Positions 1 through 11,002 of a stretch of 64,000 nucleotides of DNA are shown piece by piece. The stretch is taken from NCBI GenBank assembly GCA_963555705.1, contig OY743181.1, forward strand, positions 29,206,513 through 29,270,512, in the 5' to 3' direction. The DNA comes from Ligustrum vulgare. Lineage: Eukaryota; Streptophyta; Magnoliopsida; Lamiales; Oleaceae. How positions within the stretch are numbered: the first letter of the stretch is position 1; every line of letters begins with the position of its first letter. The translations under genes and the position numbers were made by a program. Below the pieces are notes generated by a model. That model made no database searches, was not told where the DNA came from, and was given only the letters and a program-made list of their open reading frames with translations.

Positions 1-945
1 ATTACATCGGGGCCATTTTTGGTTAAAAATCTAACATGACGATATGCCTTTAAATTGTACCGTACATACTGCCTTTGACCCATGTGCCAGTGAGAATGGA
101 GTTCTTCCTGTGGCGGTGTGCAAGGTAATTCTGATTCCCCATAGGGCTCATGGAAGTTTATTTACCATTGTTTCTTTAATTGACTCCAATTTCTTCTTCA
201 GGTTGTTTCATAGATTTATCAACCAAGTATGCTTCACCCTCATCTAATAGAATATTCACTCCGGAGTTAAAGGAGGACATCCACCTAGGAGTCCCATGTA
301 TTCATGCTTTATAGCCTCGTTTGTAAGTACTCAATTTGTTAGTCCGGGGTGGATTCCATTGAATGGGGAAATCCCTTATTTGTGGGGGTTTGCTAAGCTA
401 TTCATGTTTACTTGGAATTATGCTTGTTAGCAGCCCCTAGTGAGGACTTAGATCAATGATCTTATTCTTTTGTTAACTTGTAACGGTGTTACTTCAGTAC
501 ATCAGGTTCGGGTTAAATCACGTCGACATATTACCTCGTCCGTGTTTTATCCGGTGTGAATTCAGAAAAAACTTCTAAGGTCATGCCATTCTGGAGACAA
601 GTGGGTAGGGCTCCCATAGCCGTGTCATTTTCGGAGACACTTAAGCCGAGGCTTAAGAATATAAGGTCTCTGAGACCATGTGTCGTGGAGACACTTAAGC
701 CGAGCTTAATAATATATTCTCCGAACCGTTCCGCTTCGGCAATAAACAAATCTTTTATTGTTTCATGAGTCTGCGTTGCCGCGACATTTAAATCAGACAT
801 GACTATAGGTGTCTTTTAACACTGTGTTGCTGCGACATTTATGAAGACGACCTTAGGAGAGGTACTTCGGAAGAAGTCCATGGAAGAGGTCCTTCGAGAG
901 AGGTGCTTCGGAAGGAGTCCATGGAAAAGGTCCTTTGGAAAGGAG

Positions 946-1390
946 TTCACTTAGGCAATAAGAGGGAAGCCAATTCGGCTATGCCACTTAGGCAATATCA
1001 GGGAAGCACTTCGGCCTTGCCGCTTAGGCAATATGAAGGAAGTACTTCGGCCGTGCCACTTAGGCAATACGAGGGAGAGCCACTTTGGCCATGCCACTTA
1101 GGCAATATGAAGGAAGCACCTCGGCCTTGCCACTTAGGCAATACGAGGGAGAGCCACTTTGGCCATGCCACTTAGGCAATATGAAGGAAGCACCTCGGCC
1201 GTGCCACTTAGGCAATACGAGGGAGAGCCACCTTGGCCATGCCACTTAGGCAATATGAAGGAAGTACTTCGGCCATACCACTTAGGCAATACGAGGGAGA
1301 GCCACTTTGGCCATGCCACTTAGGCAATATGAAGGAAGCCACTTCGGCCATGCCACTTAGGCAATATCAGGGAGAGCCACTTAGGGACAA
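946..1390 (-). repeat. Tandem array with a 74-bp higher-order period in the retroelement leader
   Basis: The core GCCACTTAGGCAATA recurs about every 36-38 bp. Two variants alternate, one reading ATGAAGGAAGCACCTCGG and the other ACGAGGGAGAGCCACTTTGG after the core, so the true period is 74 bp. Overlapping minus-strand open frames shifted by exactly 74 bp are a by-product of the array and not genes. It lies between the primer site and the expected gag of the minus-strand gypsy element. Confidence 0.9.
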
Positions 1391-1498
1391 TAAGAAGGAG
1401 AGTCCCTCTTTTGAGGAGGCATTTCTTCAAGACATTTGTCACCAATCTTTTTCAAAAAGTTTCCTTCCCTTTTCAAGGTTTTATGTAGGTTAACGGAC

Positions 1499-1736
1499 TT
1501 GTCTTTCAAAGTTCTTACCTTCTTCAAGGTCAACCAGCTTATCTTACAAAGCTCTTACCTTTTTCAAGGTCAACCAGCTCATCTTTCAAAGCTCTTACCT
1601 TTTTCAAGGCCAACCAGCTCATCTTTCAAAGCTCTTACCTTTTTCAAGGCCAACCAGCTTATCTTTCAAAGCTCTTACCTTTTTGAAGGCCAACCAGCTT
1701 ATCTTTCAAAGCTCTTACCTTTTTCAAGGCCAACCT
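1499..1736 (-). repeat. Tandem array of a 40-bp unit, about six copies
   Basis: The unit contains TCTTACCTTTTTCAAGG followed by CCAACCAGCTTATCTTTCAAAG. Copies differ at a few positions (GGTCAACC or GGCCAACC; CTCATC or CTTATC). It sits about 50 bp inside the primer site and is unrelated in sequence to the 74-bp array next to it. Confidence 0.9.
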
Positions 1737-1784
1737 TTCTATGTGTGGCTTTTTACCATGTGTTTTCGTGGTTAGCAGTATGGT

Positions 1785-1802
1785 TTCCCACGGACGGCGC
1801 CA
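1785..1802 (-). other. Primer-binding site of the minus-strand gypsy element
   Basis: The minus strand reads TGGCGCCGTCCGTGGGAA, three bases inside the LTR end. The TGGCGCCG start is the usual complement of a tRNA 3' end in plant gypsy elements. Its position next to an LTR ending in CA fixes the orientation. Confidence 0.75.
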
Positions 1803-1805
1803 AAA

Positions 1806-2463
1806 TGTTGACCACAAAATCTGGATGGACCTTGGACAAACACGTCTCAGCTCCTCCCTCTTGAACACGTGGATCTCCTGCGCACTGTGACAAACAATCA
1901 GTTTGCAAAGGGGGCCGGGTGGCTCCCGTTTGCACTCCGATGCCTAAGTCAGTACTCATTTTGGGCAAATGTTTATTGGGTGCGGGAAATATAAATGTGT
2001 AGAAGAGAGAAAAGGGAGTGAGAGAAGTATAGAGTTAAGAGTGAGAAATTGCTAACCCCTTACTTGGAAACAATTGCGCTTCATTTATAGAGGAACTTCT
2101 TGTCTTGGATCACGACACGTGGCATACTTTACACTTGTCATCACCCTAGCTTATGGATGTGACAATCTTGCTTTTCAACCGCAATCATTGCTACATTTCG
2201 TAGGGGATGGGCGCCGTCACGTCTGGGTAAAGGCAGTGTCCCATCACTGACTCCATCTCTCTCTTCTGGTCAACGCCATAAAGCGCTCCGGCTGAGTATA
2301 AAGCACATCGGCTGGGCGTTAACCAGGTCGGCTAAAGAGGTTTGCTTGATATACCACATCGGCATTCATCCCAAGGTGATATTCCAGGCCTCAGCTGTGG
2401 GTCAAGGTCCATTGGGCCTTCGCTGATGGATCATTGTACCTTTCTTTGGGCCCGGATTCAACA
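1806..2463 (-). mobile_element. LTR of the Tat-like element, 658 bp
   Basis: The ends form a perfect 6-bp inverted repeat, TGTTGA at 1806 and TCAACA at 2463. A TATA box on the minus strand and the adjoining primer site show this is the 5' LTR of a minus-strand element. The partner LTR and the target duplication are outside the window. Confidence 0.8.
2081..2090 (-). promoter_or_regulatory. TATA box in the minus-strand LTR
   Basis: The minus strand reads CTATAAATGA, near the middle of the LTR and upstream of the primer site, as expected for the U3 promoter. Confidence 0.6.
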
Positions 2464-3146
2464 ATTATCAAGTACAAATGAATGAAAAATTAATTTTTTT
2501 TATAATTGAAATAGTTAAATTTTGATTTATTTGTCACGGAGAATAATGTCAATCAAACAACAAAATTAGGAAAATTTTCAACTTTTCACCTGGAAAATTA
2601 ATCTAATCAAACACTTCCAATTGAAATTTTTCAGGAAAATAATTTTCAGGCAAATCAATTCTTAGAAAATATTTTCTTACCATTTATTTTCCATCTTTTC
2701 AATCAAACACAACCTAATTGTATTGTTTGGTCGATTATTTACCAAACGGATGCACATAGACCTCTCAATTTACCGATTGCCTCCGCTTGGTAAATTTTAT
2801 TTTTCAAAATCATTTTTCAAACCATATATTTTACCCAAAAAAACACATTCTTTAATTATGAGCGTATATTTTTTTAAAACCAAAAACAGAGGCTCATCTA
2901 CAGACAACTTGCTAACTTGCTATTTTTAGGGTAATTAGGTAATTTGATTATAAATAAATATTTCTCAAACTATTTTTGAATCACACTTTTTTAAAAATAC
3001 TTTTTATATTACCTAAAAATACAATATTCTTTATTTATAAACAAAATAAAAAATTTCTCATAATTTTTTAAATGGTGAAGAGATTTTAATAGTTTAATTT
3101 TGCATGTGTTCTTTAACACAATTATTAGAATTTATAAATAAATTTA
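2464..3146. other. AT-rich sequence without a recognisable gene
   Basis: It has many A and T runs and short low-complexity frames. The text TTTGGTCGATTATTTACCAAACGG near 2727 resembles the ends of the small MITE-like elements elsewhere in the window, but I cannot set its limits. Confidence 0.5.
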
Positions 3147-3446
3147 GCCTATGTTCGGGTAGATGAGTTTTTTTTTTTTTTTTTTTTGATTTATAATCGC
3201 TCCAATTTCTAATACAACTTTTTAACAACACATTTTTTCTCTCTCCAATTTTTAACCCTACATCTATCTCAAACCCGCAAAAAAACCCAAAAACTGATAT
3301 TAATTTGATCTGAGCAGTGGCTTATAAATAACACAACTTCTTAAACTACTTTTTAATCACATATTTTCTCTCTACTTTTAACCAAATTTTATATCAAAAA
3401 TATAAATAAATCAATTTATAAATGCAATAGTGTAGTCGAACAGGCA
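3147..3446. mobile_element. MITE-like element, about 300 bp
   Basis: The left end reads GCCTATGTTCGGGTAG and the reverse complement of the right end reads GCCTGTTCGACTACA, an imperfect terminal inverted repeat. The interior is AT-rich with TTATAAATAA motifs and no coding capacity. The class is not determined. Confidence 0.4.
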
Positions 3447-3850
3447 ACCTCCGTTTGGCGGCTCGTTTATAAACAATAAAAGTCAAACACAATGTTGTCA
3501 AATCCGGCCCGGGTCGACTGGACCCGTGACCCGGGCCAAAACTAGGCTGGGTCACATTTAAAATCATGTTGGGTCAAACCCGATTAATGACCCGAGAAAT
3601 CCGATCGACCCGGACTAGGGTTTAATCAGGGTTTATATATATTGATTTTTTTGATTTTTTTTTCCTTTTTTTTAATATTAATTAATGCCCCCAGTCGACT
3701 TCGAGTTGACCCTCTAACCCTTGACCCAGTCTCTCGATCGGGTCGATGATTGAGTCGGGTCTGAAAACATTAGTTAAATACTATTTTCTAAGCATAATAT
3801 ATGGTTGAAAAATTGTTTGAAAAAATATTGATGGTTAAAAACAGAGATTT
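3447..3850. mobile_element. MITE-like relic related to the copy at 26504, split by a second element
   Basis: The left end CCTCCGTTTGGCGG with GTTTATAAACAA, and the right part with ATGGTTGAAAAATTGTTTGAAAAAAT, match the MITE at 26504-26666 in order. The middle (3491-3771) is an unrelated GC-rich insertion. Confidence 0.4.
3491..3771. mobile_element. GC-rich inverted-repeat element nested in the preceding relic
   Basis: The ends AATGTTGTCAAATCC and, reverse complemented, AATGTTTTCAGACCC pair imperfectly. The interior is dense in GGGTCGAC, GACCCGGG and related words that fold back on each other. This fits a small non-autonomous DNA element; no transposase is present. Confidence 0.4.
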
Positions 3851-4379
3851 AATTTATCCTCACATCATCAAATATATAAAAGAATCAGTAAATAGTGATA
3901 TATAGCAAGTATTTTTATTTTTTCATGTGATTAAGCATCTTTTCAATTGATATTAGAATTTAATTAAAATTTCAAGTCAAAATAAAAAATTAATTTTAAT
4001 CGCATATAACATGTGATCCTCAACTTTTTAATTATATGTTTAATTATTTTTTATCAAAATATACAAAATATTTAATTTTATTCTACACCAAAATCTAGGT
4101 TAACCTAAGTTTCATTCATGTTTATAAATATCCACGTCACTTTTTATTTAAACATTTTAGGAATTTATACTCTATTTACTTATACATCATTCATATTCTA
4201 CATATCGATAAATATTCGCGTCACTTTTTATTTAAACTGCTTAGGAATTTATAAATCAATAAGTCTACATTAACAAAAGCTTTGACAAAGACATTGACAA
4301 AAGTAATTTCTCGTGATATTTTTTCTACCAAATATGTCGTTATATATTTACATTTTGAAATTAAATGTTTACCTTTTCA
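3851..4379. other. AT-rich spacer with a short duplication
   Basis: No gene seen. CGTCACTTTTTATTTAAAC followed by TTAGGAATTTATA occurs twice, at about 4135 and 4219 (offset 84 bp), indicating a small tandem duplication upstream of the FAR1-like gene. Confidence 0.4.
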
Positions 4380-4841
4380 GTCTGAAGTGTAAAACCAGAG
4401 ACCTGTTCGCTCTTTCATCCTTAAAATCTCCTGCCGCAAAACTTCCCGCCTCCACCGGGACAACCACCTCTAAAGCCTCCACTAGTAACTATGAACCCCA
4501 TTTTGTCCTGCGTAAGACACCAAACATTCTGATTGAAGATAACTCAATAAGTCCATTTTCCCACAAAGAAAATCTGGAAATCCATTTTTTGGAAAATAAC
4601 TCCATTTTCTCAATTTCGGAGCTGGGTAAGTTTATTTCATCGATTTTCGGCGCATATTAGCTAGTTTTATGTTTATTTCTTGCCATATATGTTATGAACT
4701 CATTGGGTAGAAGTTCTGCCCACAGTTTATGTCCGAAAAACAGTATGAAACACACAAATTTCTTTAATTTTTTTCTTCAATCTTTTGCAGGCATAATGCC
4801 ATTAACTTTTGTTCAACTATTGTTATTTGTTTAATTTAGAG

Positions 4842-6388
4842 ATGTTTAATGTGGTTGAAATTTCACATCCTTGTATAGGAAATGGGATTATCTCCTCCAT
4901 TGATGTTAATCAATTGATTGTGGCTGATGGATGTGTGGGACTAAACGAGATGGTACCGGAGAATTATGTCAGTGTGAACAGGGAACTAACGCTTGAGGTT
5001 ATTGAGTGTGTGCCTGAGGTTGGGAAGAAGTTTGGTAGTGATGACGAGGTTTTTCAATTTTACTTGAAGTATGCTCGCAAAGCGGGTTTTCCTATTAGGC
5101 GAAGGAATTCGACTAAGGGTCCAGATGGATTATTGAGGAGTGTGATATTTGTGTGTAGCAGGGAAGGGAAGGGAATAGATCTGGTACCGCACGAAACTCG
5201 TTGAAGCCTCACCCAATTATGCAAATAGGGTTCAAGGCTAAGCTCACTGCTTGCTCAAAAGCCTCAGGCACGTGACGTAGTAGTGTCGTCAATTTAGAGC
5301 ATAATCACAGCATCAGTCCTTCTCGATCCAGAATGTATCGTTGGTAATAGATAGTTAATTGACAATGTGAAGCGGAAGCTCGAAGTTAATGACATAGTTG
5401 GAATTCCTCTACACAAATGTTTCAACTCATCCGTTGTAGAAGCAGGTGGATATGATCAGCTCACATTTAATGAAAAGGATTGCAGAAACTATATTGCTTA
5501 GGTTCGGCGTTGAGAAGGTGATGCAGCTGCAATTCAGGCCTACTTCTCGAAGATGCAGTCAAACTATCCTAGTTTCTTCTTCAGTATTGACTTAGATGAT
5601 GAGTTCCGGCTGAGGAACATATTTTGGGTTGATAATAGATGTTGGCATGCGTACAAAGATTTTGGTGATGTTATCACATTCGATACCACTTATCCCACCA
5701 ACAAGTATGATATGCCGTTTGCTCCATTTGTAGGCGTGAACCACCACGGTTAATCCACACTTCTTAGATGTGGTTTGGTATCGAGTGAGGATACAGAGAC
5801 CTTCATTTGGCTATTCAAAACATGGCTTGATTGCATGGAGGGACAAGCACCACGAGGTATAATTATTGATCAGGATTGCATAATGCAAAATGCAATTTTT
5901 CCTGTGGCAAAGCACAGATGGTGTCTATGGCATATTCTAAAGAAGTTGCCAGAAAAATTTGGGGGCCACACGTAGAAAGGTAACATTATTATCCGTTTTG
6001 TATGATGTTGTCAGGCACCTGAAGAATTTGATCATCGATGGAATGAAATGCTTGATATGTATGCACTGCAAAACAATGATTGGTTTTTGGGTCTTTTCAT
6101 TGAACGAGGCCGTTGGGTGCCCTATTACCTTAGAACTAGTTTTTGGGCTGGAATGTCAACTACACAGCACAATGAGAGAGTAAATGCTTTTTTTGATGGG
6201 TACGTTCACTCGAAAACAACTTTGAAATAGTTTGTTGAACAGTATTAGAGGGCTCTGAGGAGTAAGGTGGAGAAAGAGTTCCAGGCAGATGTGAATTCAT
6301 ATACACAGATGGTTCCTTGTGTCACAACATACATTATGGAGAAACAAATTCAAGATGTGTACACACTTCATAAGTTCAGTGAATTTTA
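4842..6388 (+). pseudogene. FAR1/FHY3-related transcription factor pseudogene, 3' truncated
   Basis: FAR1-family proteins are plant nuclear factors descended from Mutator-like transposases. The translation shows the FAR1 DNA-binding region at 5000-5170 (DDEVFQFYLKYARKAGFPIR), the EHNHSISPS motif near 5300, and MULE transposase segments with their aspartates (VITFDTTYPTNKY near 5680; IIIDQDCIMQNAI near 5865; CLWHILKKLPEKFGG near 5925). The later part includes NAFFDGYVHSKTTLK near 6190. The reading frame changes several times (about 5200, 5540 and 5980), and stops occur at 5204, 5753 and 6228. The C-terminal region, including the expected SWIM zinc finger, is missing because the text runs straight into an LTR at about 6396. 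The start was chosen at 4842 because a TTTAATTTAG splice-acceptor-like sequence lies just before it. A 5' leader with a possible intron (donor GGTAAGT near 4626, acceptor TTTTGCAG near 4790) is plausible but unproven. Confidence 0.85.
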
Positions 6389-6395
6389 GCTCGAG

Positions 6396-7170
6396 ATATT
6401 AAACCCAAGACCCGTTACGATGCGGAAACAAGAACCGTAATGGTTTGAACACCACAAATGATGCTCACGCCTTTGATAAGTTCGATTTGTTGAACGCCAC
6501 AAATATCCCACAATATTTGATAAGTTCGAAGTTTGTTCAATTCCAGAACAATGTTGAGAAAACACTCAAAATATTTTTCATTCATCAAAAGTCTTCTCGT
6601 TTACATTCAATGGAAAAGCATATAATTAGGCAAAATAAACCCTAGTCGCTAACTGACTTTGAATAGAATTCTAATTAGGCTAAAATAACGAAAATAACTA
6701 AAATAACCAAAATTACCAAAATTGGAAAAATAATTAAAAACCAATAAAGGAAATACAAATCAACTGAAATACTAAAATCCCGAAAATCTGATTCGCGCCG
6801 CTTACGGCCGTAAAAGTCGGACTTACGGCCGTAAGTCCTTCTCAGATCAAAATGTCTCAATATTAGTTACGGCCGTGAAGATTGATGCTACAGCCGCAAA
6901 TCTCATTCTGAACAAAAATACCAATATTCATTTACGAACGCGAGAAATGTGATGCAGCCGTGAAACTCATAAGTAAGTTACAGCCGTGAGAAACAATGTT
7001 ACGACCGTAATGCATCTTCTGCCCAATTTTCTGATCATTTGACATTAATTGATCTGATTTGAATCTCGACTAGAGCCCAACATGAAACTTGTTTATTTTC
7101 CTATGTAGATTATTGTTGAATTTCCCGTGTCTTGATTTCTCATTTTTGACGTCATTTTTGGATCACATCA
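6396..7170 (-). mobile_element. LTR B of a gypsy family (minus strand), 3' truncated
   Basis: It is the reverse complement of LTR A (7501-8389), with scattered differences. On the minus strand it begins TGATGTGATCC at 7170, after a purine-rich tract, and loses its last ~125 bp where it meets the FAR1-like pseudogene at 6396. It carries eight versions of the palindrome TTACGGCCGTAA between about 6802 and 7010. Confidence 0.75.
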
Positions 7171-7500
7171 TTCCCTCTTCCTTTAAGATGAATCGTCCGA
7201 ATCATAACATTGTTCTTAGCTTCTTTTCCGGATCACATCATCAATGGTACGAATCAGGGTGGGCTTGACGGGAAAATCTATAATTCAAGCCAAAACAAGA
7301 AGTCAAGCAGGTTCGAAGAACGTCAAAGATCAAACATTGCTTGTACGAAGAAGGTTCGAGGCTAAACCAAGTGAGCAAGCCAAGAACAGCTTTATGATTC
7401 TGGACGAATCATCTTAAATGAAGAGGGGATGATGTGATCCGGAAAAGAAGTTAAGAACAATGTTATGATTCGGGATGATTCATCTTAAAGGAAGAGAGAA
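7171..7500. mobile_element. Joined 3' internal ends between two opposed LTRs
   Basis: Both LTRs point away from this stretch, and each is preceded by its polypurine tract (AAAGGAAGAGGGAA on minus at 7184-7171; AAAGGAAGAGAGAA on plus at 7487-7500). The inverted repeat continues through 7171-7242 and 7428-7500, leaving a unique centre of about 185 bp. On the plus side a ~70-bp segment holding polypurine tract plus LTR start is duplicated (AATGAAGAGGGGA before TGATGTGATCC near 7430). No protein is encoded. Confidence 0.6.
7394..7412 (+). other. Hairpin upstream of a polypurine tract, GGA-containing loop
   Basis: ATGATTC-TGGAC-GAATCAT forms a perfect 7-bp stem 5 bases before the purine tract AATGAAGAGGGGA. 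Imperfect versions lie at 7465-7483 (plus) and 7205-7188 (minus). The equivalent position in the two Athila-like elements also holds a hairpin. Confidence 0.55.
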
Positions 7501-8389
7501 TGATGTGATCCGGAAATGACGTCAAAAATGAGAAATCAAGACACGGGCAATTTAACAATATTCTACATAGGAAAATGAACAAGTTTCATGTTGGGCTCTA
7601 GTCGAGATTCAAATCAAATCAATTAATGTCAAATGATCAGAAAATTGGGCAGAAGATGCATTACGACCGTAACATTGTTTCTCACGGCCGTAACTTACTT
7701 ATGGATTTCACGACCGCATCACATTTCTCACGGTCGTAAATGAATATCGGTATTTTTGTTCAGAAGGAGATTTACGGCTGTAACATCAATCTTCACAGCC
7801 GTAACTAATATTGAGACATTTTGATCCGAGAAGGACTTACGGCCGTAAGTTTGACTTTTACGGCCGTAAGCGGCGCGTATCAGATTTTCGGGATTTTAGT
7901 ATTTCAGTTGATTTGTATTTCCTTTATTGATTTTTAATTCTTTTTCCAATTTTGGTAATTTTGGTTATTTTAGCTATTTTAGCCTAATTAGAATTCTATT
8001 CAGAGTCAGTTAGCGACTAGGGTTTATTTTGCCTATTTATATGCTTTTCCATTGAATGTAAATGAGAAGACTTTTGATGAATGAAAAATATTTTGAGTGT
8101 TTTCTCAACATTGTTATGGAATTGAAAAAACTTCGAACTTATCAAATATTGTAGGATATTTGTGGCGTTCAACAAATCGAACTTATCAAAGGCGTGGGCA
8201 TCCTTTGTGGCGTTCAAACCATTACGGTTCTTGTTTCCGCATCGTAACGTGTCTTGGGTTTAATATACCCATGGTTCTTACGTCGTGAGGCTCGGGTTGT
8301 AGTGTTATTGTCCGTTCCAACCTGAATTCGGAACTTTCCAAGCGTTATTCCGCGAGCTACGACGCGGACCCCCTCCCAGGTTCGCATCA
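7501..8389 (+). mobile_element. LTR A of the same gypsy family, complete, 889 bp
   Basis: It starts TGATG and ends CATCA, a perfect 5-bp inverted repeat, directly after a polypurine tract. It holds eight TTACGGCCGTAA-like palindromes between about 7660 and 7870. Its end abuts an incomplete 5' LTR of the next element at 8390. With LTR B it forms arms of roughly 840 bp. Confidence 0.8.
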
Positions 8390-9459
8390 CTAGGCGTAAG
8401 CTAAAATTCTGCAGAAACCGACTTATGGCCGTAACTTGTAAATTTATGACCGTAACTTCCAAAACGAGAAAAATTCCATGGACTAACTTACGGCTGTAAC
8501 TATATAAGTTACGGCCGTAATTTATACGCGGAATTGGAAATTCATCACATAACAAGGGGCTGAAAAAAATATTGTTTGAGAGCGGCTTTCCTGGGGACTT
8601 TGAAGAGGAGATCAATTCTATCAAGAAGGTGAATCAAGAGCGGAAATTATGGGTTTCTCCATGACTTTGCGTAGCTAAGTTCTCTACCTGGTTCAAGGGG
8701 GACATTGTGTTTCTTTTCATTATGTTATTAATTTTTCCAAACTAGTAATTTAGTTCTAAATTCTATGTTCTTGATTGTTCGGTTTCTATGAACTTTCAAT
8801 TCAATTAATACAATGATTTATGTGATTAAGGCCTTATCTCATAACTTGTTGTGTTGATGCATGCTAAATTGAATGATTGGATCTTTAATTTTCGTATTGT
8901 TCAATTCATAGTAGCAATTAGGAATTTTATATTTCTATTGGAAATTCAACCTAGGTTAATCGTCACGACCTTGTGTGATTGGTAATCTAGATCACCCTAA
9001 TTCTTCTCGAGTCATCTAGTTATTGCATTTAATCTAAAGAGCTTATTTTAGGTTGTCCAATAGCTATAGTTTGGTTAGAGGGCTTGTTCAAATTAAACAC
9101 GATTAACGAAGGGTAGGAGTAGTTAGAGCTTGTTAACTACTTACGGGGTGATAAATCAGGAAATAGAATAGCTGTATGTTACTTGGGAAGTGATAACATT
9201 GTGACAAAATACAACCGAACTTGAGAACTAGGATCCATTAAGATTTGATCTTTATTCCAACCATTTTAATTGCTTTGTTTTTATTTCTCAAATCATTTAT
9301 AAATAATCCAAATCAAAACCCCCCTATCGATTCTAATTGACATTAACATTATCTTAGTTCCCCTTTTTCATGGGATTGACCCTTGCTTCCATTACTACAA
9401 TCTTAGTAATAGTAGACGAGGAAATTGATTTAAATTTTGGTGCATTGCGACATGCATCA
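8390..9459 (+). mobile_element. 5' LTR of the Athila-like element, 5' truncated
   Basis: It matches the 3' LTR from about 19302 onward (TAGGCGTAAGCTGAAATTC there, TAGGCGTAAGCTAAAATTC here) and ends GACATGCATCA before the primer site. Relative to the 3' copy it lacks the first ~223 bp and an internal segment that includes the TATA box, so it could not promote transcription as it stands. Confidence 0.85.
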
Positions 9460-9465
9460 AATTTT

Positions 9466-9483
9466 TGGCTCTGTTGCCGGGGA
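9466..9483 (+). other. Primer-binding site, mutated
   Basis: TGGCTCTGTTGCCGGGGA lies six bases after the LTR end. The intact form in such elements is TGGCGCCGTTGCCGGGGA, complementary to the 3' end of plant tRNA-Asp; two positions differ here. Confidence 0.8.
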
Positions 9484-9715
9484 GCGGTTAACCAATTTAG
9501 TGTTTAATCAATTAGAATTTTATTTTTCTGCATTTTATTTCATTTATTATCTTTTCACTTTATTTCTATAATTTTTCCAAAAAAAAAAAAAAAAAATTGC
9601 TTGTCTACTTCGTTCTTACATGCATAGAACTCAATCAACTAATTTTGAATATTTTGATTTTGACCCAGAAATCGAGAAAATTTTTCGACAGTGAAGAAGA
9701 GCAACACAACAACCA

Positions 9716-10925
9716 ATGGCAACTAACAACATCAACAATAGAACTCTTAAACAATTGGCTACTCCAGATGTTGCTCAGTAGTCAGTGTGTTTCACTTTTC
9801 CAACAGTGGATGAGGGAAAAAATTTTGAGCTGAAATCTGGACTCATTCACCTATTGCCAACTTTCCAAGGACATCCCGGTGAGGACCCATACAGACATCT
9901 CGAGGAGTTCCGTGTGGTTTATGATAGTATGGGGCCAACGGGTATTACTGAGGAACAAATCAAGATGAGGGCTCTCACATTCTCGCCGAAGGACGCCGCT
10001 ACTGATTGGTTGTACTGTCTACCATCCGGATAAGTCACCACCTGGAACTACGTGAAGAGACTATTCCTATAGAAGTACTTTCATGTATCTAGAGTTGGAA
10101 CAATTTGGAAGGAGATTTGCGAGGTTCGCCAAAATAGTGGCAAAACACTATATGAATTGGGAGCGTTTCGAAAAGCTCATCTCAAGTTGCCCTCGTCACC
10201 AAATCAGTGAGCAACTCCTAATGCAATATTTTTATGAAGGATTGCTATCGATGGACAGAAGCATGACAGATCCTGCAAGTGGAGGTGCACTGATGGACAA
10301 AACACCTGAATAACCGCGAGCTCTGATCTCCAATATGGCTGAGAACACTCAGCAATTCAATTGAAATAGGGATATGCAAGTCCGCCGCATGAATGAGGAA
10401 GTGTTCCAATATTGAAAGTCAATTGTTTGAACTAACCAATCTTGTTAAACAACTGGCTTTAGGAAACTTACAACAAGTCAAAACATGTGGGATATGTGCT
10501 AACTTTGGACATCCAACGGATGCCTGGTTGGTGTTGCAAGAGGAAAACACTAAACAAGTAAATGCTACTAGAGGCTTTCCCTTTAAAAAACAATAATACA
10601 ATCCATATTCAAAAATCTACAACCCTGGATGGAGGAATCACTCCAACTTCAGCTGTGGAAATAACAAGCCCCAGAGGTTTGTCTCCAACAAACTTCCAGG
10701 GCAATTTCAACAACAAGGGATTTTCCAACCACAGGGGTAGTAACAGCAAAAACCTCAAGGCTTAGGTGTGTCTCTTGAAGATATGGTAAAAACACTGGCA
10801 ACTAACATGCTACAATTTCAACAGGATGCAAAATCCGGCATTCAAAACTTGGAGAACCAAATGAATCAAATGGCTACAACCATCAACAGACTGGAGGCAC
10901 AAACCGGAGGCAAGTTACCATCTTA
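9716..10925 (+). pseudogene. Athila-like gag pseudogene
   Basis: Gag forms the virus-like particle that packages the element's RNA. The start ATG at 9716 follows the primer site by about 230 bp and opens MATNNINNRTLKQLATPD, then a stop at 9781. The capsid region follows in fragments (FQGHPGEDPYRHLEEF near 9865; MRALTFSPKDAATDWLY near 9965), with further stops at 10031 and 10311 and frame changes. The zinc knuckle near 10490 reads CGICANFGHPTDAW, with Trp in place of the last Cys, so it could not bind zinc normally. Downstream is a coiled, Gln-rich stretch (MNQMATTINRLEAQTGG) before a stop at 10924. In Athila elements gag and pol are normally one frame, so the protease that follows was once continuous with this. 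Confidence 0.85.
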
Positions 10926-11002
10926 ACCCGAGGTAAATCCAAAGAATGTGAGTGCCATTACTCTCCAAGGTGGAAAAGAGATTTTAGGCCCGCAAATGAA
11001 AC

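Larger units (their letters stand above)
1..2463 (-). mobile_element. 5' end of a Tat-like Ty3/gypsy retrotransposon (minus strand), continuing past the window start
   Basis: Read on the minus strand, an LTR (2463 to 1806) is followed at once by a primer-binding site and then by a long leader full of tandem repeats running to the window edge. No gag or pol protein is recognisable here. The few open frames in 1-1740 are short and repeat-derived, so this is non-coding leader or decayed sequence. A long repetitive leader and a TGGCGCCGTC-type primer site fit Tat/Ogre-group gypsy elements; the group assignment is inference. Shorter internal duplications also occur: GGAGACACTTAAGCCGAG at about 633 and 687, and a 41-bp unit twice at about 858-936. 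Confidence 0.7.

Noticed and set aside
1060..1319. Overlapping minus-strand frames encoding repeated LPKWHG-type peptides
   Set aside because: They follow from the 74-bp tandem array and are shifted copies of one another; nothing suggests translation.
4313..4660. A 115-codon frame upstream of the FAR1-like gene as a separate protein
   Set aside because: It has no domain and a probable splice donor inside; more likely 5' untranslated sequence of the FAR1-like gene or chance.
6798..7875. Possible CRISPR-like array from the regular TTACGGCCGTAA repeats
   Set aside because: The copies are palindromic and imperfect, spacing is irregular, and they lie in plant LTRs.
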